Shown piece after piece: positions 43,934-52,500 of a stretch of 64,000 nucleotides of DNA. The notes below the pieces were generated by a model. It was not told where the DNA came from and did not search any database. It worked only from the letters and a program-made list of their open reading frames with translations. Position 1 is the stretch's first letter. Every line of letters starts with the position of its first letter. A program made the position numbers and the translations under genes. The stretch comes from an uncultured Bacteroidota bacterium (GTDB lineage: Bacteria > Bacteroidota > Bacteroidia > Flavobacteriales > Flavobacteriaceae): positions 1 to 64,000 of the forward strand of contig CACHZY010000005.1 in NCBI GenBank assembly GCA_902584445.1. The letters are read 5' to 3'.

Positions 43934-45472
43934 TTAATCAATTAATTCGTTAGTGTTGATTTCATCCGTTGGAAAAGGCAAAAACATAACTTTACCTTCA
44001 TCTTCTGATAGAATAAGATCTCTGTTAGCTACATAATGAGCAGTACCAATTTTATCGTTATTTGGTTTAATAGTATTCTCCAAGAAATATTGGAAACCTC
44101 TTCTTCTGTTATTATGTGCATCCTGTCCCTCTCCTAAAAGTTCAAACTTATACTCATCCATAATTGCGTCTCTAAATGATGCTTGACCTTGACTATATTC
44201 AGCTCGAGCAGTTACTCCTGCCCTAGAAAGAACTTCATTAAGATAAATCATTTCCTCACCATTTTGAAGTTCGTTTGATATTTCGGCTAACATCAAAAGT
44301 AAGTCAGCATAACGATATATAAGAATATTTTGACTGTTGTATTGTTGGTTATGAGAAGTGTCTTTTTCAACAAATTTAAAGAAGTAGGGATGTGCATTCC
44401 TGAAGTTATTTCTATTTTGTCTTACAGGCCAAACCTCAACTGGGTTACCATTATCTGCACGATTCCAAGAAGATAAATAAGTCCCAGCAATTCGATTGTC
44501 ATTAGGGTAAGTAGCTACGTGATAATCATAAAAAGTTGCAAGAACACTGAACCATCCAAAATGCATCCCCATTTTATATTTAAATGGAGTATAGTTTCTT
44601 CCCATTTGAGAATTCGCTGCAGCTTCAGAAATTTGAAGCTCAAAAATTGATTCCGTAGAATTTTCTCCATCAGTACTAAAAAGGCTACCAAAATCGCTAA
44701 CTAAAGTATATTGTCCGTAAGCTTTTTTCGCTTCATTATAGGCCTCTTGCCAATAGTTACTAATCGATGGATCAGCAATCGTTGCATTGGTAGCCATAGT
44801 CATATACAATTTTGCCAATAACATTGAAGCAGCGTGTTGTTTAGGATAACCCTTGCCAGCATCCCCATTCATAAGGCTTTGAGCCATTTTAGCATCCGAA
44901 ACAATTTGAGCGTAAACTTCAGCCTGAGTAGATTTAGCTTTATTAAGGTTATCAGATGAGGGTAATTCTAACCATAAAGGAATGTCTCCCCACAAACGAA
45001 CTAAATTAAAATAGGACCATGCTCTAATAAAATATGCATGACCAGCTACATCATTAATAGGGTCAAGTGCATCATTTTCATTGATTGCTACATATGAAAT
45101 TATTGCATTACTCCTAGCAATTGCAGAGTAGAGTCCCCGCCATAGAAATGCTGAATCAGCATCTAGAGTGGGCTTTAATGAATATAAGTTAGCATTATTT
45201 ACATTGTTTACATTGTTACCATTTTTTCCGGTACCAAATAGTCCTGAAAAACCATTTACTACGAAATACCTTCTTTCTTGGGCATCATAATTGGTTAAGG
45301 CTTCATAGGCGCCGTCCCTTGCAGCTGCAGCTGTGTTGGGGTCAGTGTATATATTACTATCAAGAAAAATTGGTGATTCATCAAGATCACAGGAAAGATA
45401 AATTCCTGAAAGCATTATAAATAATAGGGCTTTGAAGTAATTTGATATATTGTTTATTATAAATTTTTTCAT
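43934..45472 (-). CDS. SusD/RagB-family glycan-binding outer-membrane lipoprotein
   Basis: 512 aa with a lipobox at about Cys28 (SGIYLSCDLDESP). It has the SusD helical TPR scaffold with typical segments: AYFIRAWSYFNLVRLWGDIP, ASMLLAKLYMTMA, and near the end ILIYRYADLLLMLAEISNEL and RRGFQYFLEN. SusD forms a lid on SusC and binds oligosaccharides at the cell surface. It is 11 bases downstream of susC. Confidence 0.96.
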   Translation of the reverse strand: MKKFIINNISNYFKALLFIMLSGIYLSCDLDESPIFLDSNIYTDPNTAAAARDGAYEALTNYDAQERRYFVVNGFSGLFGTGKNGNNVNNVNNANLYSLKPTLDADSAFLWRGLYSAIARSNAIISYVAINENDALDPINDVAGHAYFIRAWSYFNLVRLWGDIPLWLELPSSDNLNKAKSTQAEVYAQIVSDAKMAQSLMNGDAGKGYPKQHAASMLLAKLYMTMATNATIADPSISNYWQEAYNEAKKAYGQYTLVSDFGSLFSTDGENSTESIFELQISEAAANSQMGRNYTPFKYKMGMHFGWFSVLATFYDYHVATYPNDNRIAGTYLSSWNRADNGNPVEVWPVRQNRNNFRNAHPYFFKFVEKDTSHNQQYNSQNILIYRYADLLLMLAEISNELQNGEEMIYLNEVLSRAGVTARAEYSQGQASFRDAIMDEYKFELLGEGQDAHNNRRRGFQYFLENTIKPNNDKIGTAHYVANRDLILSEDEGKVMFLPFPTDEINTNELID

Positions 45473-45483
45473 GATTTCGTATA

Positions 45484-48400
45484 TTAAAAGTTCATGTTAA
45501 TTCCTACCAAAATATTCTTAGCGTTTGGAGGACTGTGCCAATCCACACCTTGAATAAGACCTGTCCACATAAAGCTTGTGACCTCAGGATCAAAGCCAGT
45601 ATAGTCTGTCCAAGTAAACAAGTTTTGACCAGTAACATAAACACTTAGTTTTGACGGTTTAAATGCTGACGCGCCTCCAAAGAACTCATTCACAGGAACA
45701 TCATAAGCCAATGTTACATTATTTAATCTAAGGAAACTTCCATCTTCTAAAAAGTTGTCAGTCATTGTCCTTCTGTTTATATGTTTTTGATACCCAACTT
45801 TTGGATAAGTGGTATTAGGGTTTTCAGGGGTCCAAGCGTTAAAATAGGCATCTGACATTATATTTCTAGCAAAGTTTCCTCCCTCAGCCATTGCTGTCCC
45901 TAGTTGTGGTGTTGCTCCATTAGCTATTTGATTACCTTCAACACCATTAAATAGCATACTTAAAGATAAATTTTTGTATGAAGCATTAATGTTAAATCCA
46001 TAAACAAAGTCAGGATTAGGGTTCCCAATAATCGTCCTATCTAATGTATTTACCTCGCCATCACCGTTTGAATCAATAATCTTGAGATCACCTGGCTCAG
46101 ACATAACACCATCAATTAGATACATTTGATCATCCTGTTGAAAGATACCATCAGTTTTCCAACCATAAAAAAGCGCAGCTTCCTCACCATCAATAAATGC
46201 ATTTGCAGGATGAGAAAAATGTTGGCCTCTACTTATTGACTGGCCTTGATAAAAAGCTCTTTTCTCTAATTTTCCATCAATCAAAATATCAGCAGGTGGC
46301 AAACCTAGATTTACAATCTTAGTTCTATTAAATGCTATGTTTCCACCTATTGAAAGGTTTAAGTCCTCTCTTTCCAATGCTGCTATATCAAGTCCAAGTT
46401 CAATTCCTTTGTTCTCAAGTTCCCCTCTGTTTAGAGAAATATTAGAAAAACCTGATGAGGTAGGTATTGGGGCAACTTGAAGCAGATCTTTTGTAGTCTT
46501 ATCGTACACATCTACAGTTCCAGAAATCCTACCATTTAAAATTCCAAAATCAACTCCAACATTTATTTGCTCCGTAGTCTCCCAAGTTAATTGATCATTA
46601 GCAATATTATTTAAGATTAAAGGAATAGTAGTTCCATTACCAGGAGTACCATATAATACGTTTGGATCTGAACCAAAATTTGAAAGGGTTGCGTATGATC
46701 CTATACCATGATTTCCAATTTGACCCCATCCTGCCCTTACTTTAAAGTTAGAAAAAAGATCCAAATCTTTTATAAAATCCTCACTGCCTGCTCTCCAAGC
46801 AAAGGCAAATGAGGGGAAAAAGCCATATCTGTTGTCTTCACTGAATTTTGAGACCCCATCTCTCCTGAAAGTTGAGGTTAAAACATATTTGTCTCTAAAT
46901 GTGTAATTAAATCTTCCCAATAATGAAAACATCTTTTGGTCTTGTGCAATATACGCTAAGGGGGTTGTTATGTTGGACCCTAGAAAAGGTTGCCTTACGG
47001 TTAACTGAGTAGAATCAAAATTTGTTACTATGTAAACACTTTTTTCGACATCTCTGACATCATAAGTTACACCAAGTGTTGCATTTACTCTATGATTTTT
47101 ATTAAAGTTTCGGTTAAATCTCAAAAAATTATTAACCTGATAAGACTTTTGATTTAAACCGTTTAGCACTAACATTCCGTTATTAACTGCTCCTTGGAAG
47201 GTTGTTACTCCATAAAAACGTCTTCTGTCTTTACTTCTCATATTTCCTCCAGCCTTGAATTCGTATGAAAGACCTTTGATAGGGAAATCATATTTTACAG
47301 ACAAAGAACCAATAAGTCTATCCTCTACTGATTCGTCATGATAATCATCTATCCAAGTGTAAGGGTTTGCATTAAAGTCATCGTCATCTTGTGCTAAATC
47401 AGGATCGGTAAAGTCATCTATTATACTTGGATTAGCTGGTCTAAAAGAAAGAATATTTCTTACAAAACTTTGCTTGTTTCCAATTAGGTCGCCACCTTCA
47501 GAAAAATCTGATTCAGAAAAGAAAGCACTAAATCTAGCCTCAACTTTTAAATTATCAGTAACATTTTGGTTAACATTAATTCTGATGTCTCCCGATTTAA
47601 AACCTGAATTTTTTACAAGTCCAGCTTGGTCATTGAAACCTGCTGAGATATAATAGTCTCCCTTCTCACTCCCTCCAGATACAGAAGCTCCAAAATTTGT
47701 GCTTTTACCAACTTGTAAAACTTCATCTTGCCAATCAGTCAGTGAAGCCGGTTCAGCTTGTAATACATTACCTGAATAACCAAAAACTGTTCCGTCAATT
47801 ACCTCCCAATTTCGAGGGTTGCCTGCCCAGTCTTGAACGTCATTATCGTAATTTATGTAATCCATAGGGTCAAGAACATCAATTCTTTTTGAAAGACTTC
47901 TGAATGAAGAACTATAGAATACATTTATATCATTTTTATCTTTTTTACCTTTTTTAGTTGTAATTAAAACTACACCATTAGCTCCCCTAGAACCATATAT
48001 AGCAGTAGCAGATGCATCTTTTAGTATTTGCATACTTTCAATATCTCTAGGATTTATACCATTTAGTCCATTTTGTTGCTCTTGGCCAGTATTTCCAAAA
48101 CCACCTGTTCCTTGAGTACCTTCTCCAGCAGATGAGATAATAACACCATCAACAACATAAAGAGGCTCGTTATTCCCTCTTAAACTGTTTGTTCCTCTTA
48201 TTCTTACACTAATTCCTGAGTTAGGATTAGCTGCGTTTTGTGTTACTTGAACACCAGCAGCCCTACCTTGAAGTAATTGATCAATAGTAACGGATTGTCT
48301 AGCAATATTGTCCTCCACTTTCACAGAAGCTACGGACCCTGTTAGATCCCGCTTTAATACTGTTCCATATCCGACAACTACTACCTCGTCAAGCTCAGAT

Positions 48401-48687
48401 ACGTCAGGACTTAAATTTACATTAACTGTACTTTTGCCAGTAATATTGACTTGGCTTTCAAGAAAGCCAATGTAAGAAAAAATTAGTGTGTCAGATCCTT
48501 CAGGGATATTTACACTGTAATTACCATCAAAATCAGTAATAGATCCAACTCCATCTGATCCTTTAACAGATACCGTTGCCCCAGGAAGTGGGTTTCCTGT
48601 ATCGTCAAAAACCACTCCACTAACAATGGAATCTTGGGCCATTATTAATGAGGGTAACATTAAAAGTGTTATTAAAAACTTTTTCAT
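45484..48687 (-). CDS. SusC/RagA-family TonB-dependent outer-membrane transporter
   Basis: 1067 aa. A signal peptide (to about LIMAQ) is followed by a carboxypeptidase-regulatory-like domain (VSGVVFDDTGNPLPGATVSV). Next come the SusC signature and TonB box region (SELDEVVVVGYGTVLKRDLT), a plug with LLQGRAAGVQVTQNAANPNS and IYGSRGANGVVLITTKKGKK, and a 22-strand barrel ending NAKNILVGINMNF. It imports oligosaccharides released at the surface, powered by TonB-ExbBD. It is the first gene of the susCD unit, behind a good Bacteroidota promoter. Confidence 0.97.
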   Translation of the reverse strand: MKKFLITLLMLPSLIMAQDSIVSGVVFDDTGNPLPGATVSVKGSDGVGSITDFDGNYSVNIPEGSDTLIFSYIGFLESQVNITGKSTVNVNLSPDVSELDEVVVVGYGTVLKRDLTGSVASVKVEDNIARQSVTIDQLLQGRAAGVQVTQNAANPNSGISVRIRGTNSLRGNNEPLYVVDGVIISSAGEGTQGTGGFGNTGQEQQNGLNGINPRDIESMQILKDASATAIYGSRGANGVVLITTKKGKKDKNDINVFYSSSFRSLSKRIDVLDPMDYINYDNDVQDWAGNPRNWEVIDGTVFGYSGNVLQAEPASLTDWQDEVLQVGKSTNFGASVSGGSEKGDYYISAGFNDQAGLVKNSGFKSGDIRINVNQNVTDNLKVEARFSAFFSESDFSEGGDLIGNKQSFVRNILSFRPANPSIIDDFTDPDLAQDDDDFNANPYTWIDDYHDESVEDRLIGSLSVKYDFPIKGLSYEFKAGGNMRSKDRRRFYGVTTFQGAVNNGMLVLNGLNQKSYQVNNFLRFNRNFNKNHRVNATLGVTYDVRDVEKSVYIVTNFDSTQLTVRQPFLGSNITTPLAYIAQDQKMFSLLGRFNYTFRDKYVLTSTFRRDGVSKFSEDNRYGFFPSFAFAWRAGSEDFIKDLDLFSNFKVRAGWGQIGNHGIGSYATLSNFGSDPNVLYGTPGNGTTIPLILNNIANDQLTWETTEQINVGVDFGILNGRISGTVDVYDKTTKDLLQVAPIPTSSGFSNISLNRGELENKGIELGLDIAALEREDLNLSIGGNIAFNRTKIVNLGLPPADILIDGKLEKRAFYQGQSISRGQHFSHPANAFIDGEEAALFYGWKTDGIFQQDDQMYLIDGVMSEPGDLKIIDSNGDGEVNTLDRTIIGNPNPDFVYGFNINASYKNLSLSMLFNGVEGNQIANGATPQLGTAMAEGGNFARNIMSDAYFNAWTPENPNTTYPKVGYQKHINRRTMTDNFLEDGSFLRLNNVTLAYDVPVNEFFGGASAFKPSKLSVYVTGQNLFTWTDYTGFDPEVTSFMWTGLIQGVDWHSPPNAKNILVGINMNF

Positions 48688-48710
48688 TTGTTTGGTTTAA
48701 ATTAATTGCT

Positions 48711-48744
48711 CAAAATTAACTAGTCGCTAACCTTCAACTTACAA
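48711..48744 (-). promoter_or_regulatory. Predicted promoter of the susC operon
   Basis: The minus strand carries TTG (48742-48744) and TAATTTTG (48711-48718) with a 23-base spacer, matching the Bacteroidota consensus. The -7 element ends 23 bases before the ATG. The same AATTTTGAGC sequence recurs upstream of the beta-helix gene (about 54577-54586), which suggests shared control of the two units. Confidence 0.5.
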
Positions 48745-48848
48745 CTTTTGGTTTATTTTTTATAATAAATTAATCAATAATTGGAAAATCTTTGTTCTGG
48801 TCTATTTCCTTTATAGGAGTTTTTAAGCTTTAGTTTTGAGTAATTAAA

Positions 48849-49583
48849 TTAATCAACCTTAAATGAAAAGACTATGGAGTAAGAGCTATTGTTGTTAGAA
48901 TCAGTTGCTTTAACTCTCCAATAGTAATTATTTCCTGAACTAACTTGTACAGACTTAGATTTAGCTGATAGGTTTTTGTTTGAAGAAATAGGCTCTTGTA
49001 ATCCATCAGTTGTATCAATATAAAGGCCATAAGTAAGGGATGAATTTTCTGGGTGAGATCCCTCCCAGCTTAGCTCAACTGAAGTAGTGCTTGATGGGAA
49101 TACATGTCCAGAAGAAGGAGATATAAGAGTTGATGGATAAGGGGGATAGTTACTTATTCCATTCCCTGATAAATAGAATTTCCAAGTAGAAGATTCAGCA
49201 GTCTTGGATGTGCCATTCCTTTTTGACGTAACCTTCCATGAGTATGGTGTACCATTGCTTAGTGTAACCGCTTTGTTTGTAGACGTTATGTTTGTTTGAT
49301 TGATTACTTGATTAGAATTTAAATTAGTAATTCTAAGATCATAACTATCTGTATTATTTCCTGCAGTCCATTGAAAGTTTACACTACTTTGAGAATTACT
49401 TACAGATGTTCCTTCCTCACAGACTTTGTTGTTCGTAGGACTTGTTAGCATTGCCACAGAGGGAGGATCAACTGTTTGAACGGGAGGGGTGATTACATCA
49501 TCACTACCACCGTCACCTCCACCTCCACAAGAAATTATGAAAAGGGATGCAAACGCAAAATATTTGAAAAACACCTTTTTCAT
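48849..49583 (-). CDS. Fn3-like lipoprotein, partner of the upstream T9SS beta-helix protein
   Basis: 244 aa. The lipobox is FIISC (Cys19), followed by a Gly/Asp-rich tether (GGGGDGGSDD). Two Fn3-like domains follow (SVNFQWTAGNNTDSYDLRIT, PYSWKVTSKRNG, SVELSWEGSHPENSSLTYGL, YYWRVKATDSNNNSSYS). It is paralogous to the lipoprotein at 34439-35122. It overlaps the end of the T9SS cargo gene by four bases (ATGA), exactly as in the other pair. It could hold or present the cargo, or bind glycan; neither is shown by the sequence. Confidence 0.75.
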   Translation of the reverse strand: MKKVFFKYFAFASLFIISCGGGGDGGSDDVITPPVQTVDPPSVAMLTSPTNNKVCEEGTSVSNSQSSVNFQWTAGNNTDSYDLRITNLNSNQVINQTNITSTNKAVTLSNGTPYSWKVTSKRNGTSKTAESSTWKFYLSGNGISNYPPYPSTLISPSSGHVFPSSTTSVELSWEGSHPENSSLTYGLYIDTTDGLQEPISSNKNLSAKSKSVQVSSGNNYYWRVKATDSNNNSSYSIVFSFKVD

Positions 49584-52500
49584 TCTCTAACTATTTTAAC
49601 TGTTTTATCAACTGTTTTACCGCTTAATTGAATCAGGTAAATCCCTTTTGAAAATTCTTCTAAATTGATTTGAACCTTTCTGCTAGATTGAATTTCGTTA
49701 CAACTCGTTTTAAGGATATTACCATCTCCATCAATTACTCTAATATCTACAGTACTGTCTTTTCCATGAATATATAGGTTTACATTATCCTTTGTTGGAT
49801 TGGGATAGAACTCTACTTCTTCACTTATAAATACTTCCTCTGTGTATGATCCTTGGCAAGATTTATCAGTCCTAACCATTAGAAAGTTTACACCTTTTTT
49901 GAGATCAATTTTAGGATTTGAATGGTCAAAATCTTTTTCAATACCATTGTGAACGATAGTATATTTGTCTGAGCCACTTAGATCAAACGAAATAGACCTA
50001 TTTGCATTATTAACTCTCGAGGAAGCGGATAGGGGAGCTGGCTCCATGATGTTAATATCAAAACACTGATTATAACCACTCTTATCCTCAACAGTGAAAC
50101 AAAGGTTGTACTGACCAGTATTTAAATTAGTTATTGATTTAGAATATCCACTTGATGAATTTAAGTTATGAGTATCGTTCCCATTAATTGTAAGGGTGTA
50201 GTTTAAATTTTTGTCTTTGGCAGATACATCTATTGAACCATCGGATGAACCTCGACAACTTAAATTTTCAATTGAAATAGAAAAATTATCATTAGGAAGA
50301 GAGAATATTTTATTACCGTTTACATCATTGGAATTTGAGTATGGATCATTTGGATTGGCATCATTTTGATTAATTACTCCGTCTTTGTCAGAATCATAAA
50401 TTAGCTCTACAACATCATAATTAATATCATTTGCTGAACCTTGATAACCACTTCTCATTTGAACAATCTCAAAATAACCGTCCCCATCTAAATCAACCGG
50501 TATTTTGAATCCTTTGAACCATCCCGACGGATCAATAAACCCAGACGAATTCTTATGATTTTCTGGAAACACAACCTTTGTTGGAATAAATTTTTTTCCA
50601 TTATTTATAAAAATAAAATAGTTGTAATCTCTACTTGACATTTCATCAGCTCCAGTAGAATTGAAGTACCAGCCATTTTGGGGGACTATATCCACATCTC
50701 CATCATTATCGAGATCGACTACGTGGATCCCATTAGCATGGTTATATGACAGGTCATAATTAAAATTATCGGAATCCATGACTCCATTATGATTATTACT
50801 TAAATCTATATTGAAATCTTTATATGAGGACCAACCTATCCATTTGCTTGTAATATCTGCTCCATCATGGTCAAAAACTCTTATGTGACCCTGTTTATAG
50901 GTATAATTTTCCATGAATAATAAAATATATTCATATTCATCATCTTCATCCAAATTTTCTACAAATACGCACCAGTCATCAGCAATTACATAGTCCTGAT
51001 CAATTCCTTCAAAAATATTAACAGTATTATATGAATTAAAATCTATTTGATCATTAATATTAAAATTCAATATTTCAAGAGATAAAAATTGGTGTGCCTC
51101 TTCATGTAAATCATATGAAGATTGATAACCGTGATTTTCCCAATATTCGTCACCTGAAAATCCAATATGGTTTCCATGTTTATACTTTTTTCTAAATAGT
51201 GGTAAATATAGTTTACCTCCTTTCTCATAGACCAAATTAGAGTCAAAGGAGTTAGGATATTTTAGAAATTCCTCCCTGGTAAAAGCAAAATTCAAACTGA
51301 AGACTTTTCCCTCCTTTGAATCATTTATATCATAATACCTGATTATATGCGCTTCCCTTTTGTTATTTATCGAAGTCATATTTTCTCTTGTATTGTAAGC
51401 ACTTGTTATAACTTCATCAACTCCATCTCTGTCAATATCAAAAGCCGTTGAATTATATCTATTCAAAGGACACTTTGTGAACTCCCCATATTGAAATGTA
51501 TCATCAATTTCATATTCTTTGAAGCCATTACCTGTATTGATAAATAATTTATCGTGCGTGTTAAAAGGACAACCATCAATATAAAAATCTGGCTGATACC
51601 CATCTCTTCCATGATAATTTTGAGTATGATGAAAAATGTCTACCAACCCATCACCATTAAAATCTGAAACACTTCTATGAATTTGAGCAGCATCTCCTTT
51701 AACAAAAATTGAATAATCTTCATCATACTCAAAAGATATGATTCCATTATTATTTTTTTGAATTAAAAGAGTAGCAAATGAACCAACTTCAGGATCACTT
51801 CCAACTGGTATAACAAGATCAATTAGCCCGTCTCCATTCCAATCAGAGCTATAATTCATATATCTGTTAAGAAAAATCTGTTTGTCTTTTGTAAAACCAG
51901 ATTTTTGAATTGCAAGATCAATCAGCCCTTGCATATTTTCAATTGTATTTTTGTGAACCTTACTTACTTTAATTTCATCTAATGTCCTGGTTTGATCATT
52001 TCCTTCATTACCCCCTGATTCATTACCCTCATTTACAGTTACAGTCAAGGTGATATTTTTAGAAAAGGCTTCATAATTATCATCTTCCGCTTGATTAAGT
52101 GTTATTTGGGTAGTTCCTGTTCCAACCAAAGTAACAGTATTTCCAGATACAGTAGCTACACTTAAATTGGAAGAACTGTATGTAATTAAACCACTGCTTC
52201 TGGAGCTTGCATTCATATTAAATTGTGAGTCATTTAAATTTTTACTAATGTTTTCAAAACCAATTAATGACGCTGCAGCGCTATGCTTACTATTATTTCC
52301 TGATGTTACAGTCAAGGTTATATTCTTAGAAAAGGCTTCATAATTATCATCTTCCGCTTGATTAAGTGTTATTTGGGTAGTTCCTGTTCCAACTAAAGTA
52401 ACAGTATTTCCAGATACAGATGCTACATTTGGGTTTAAGGAGGTGTATGTTATCGAACCAGTGCTATTGGAACTTGCATTAATATTAAAATCAGGGTCAT

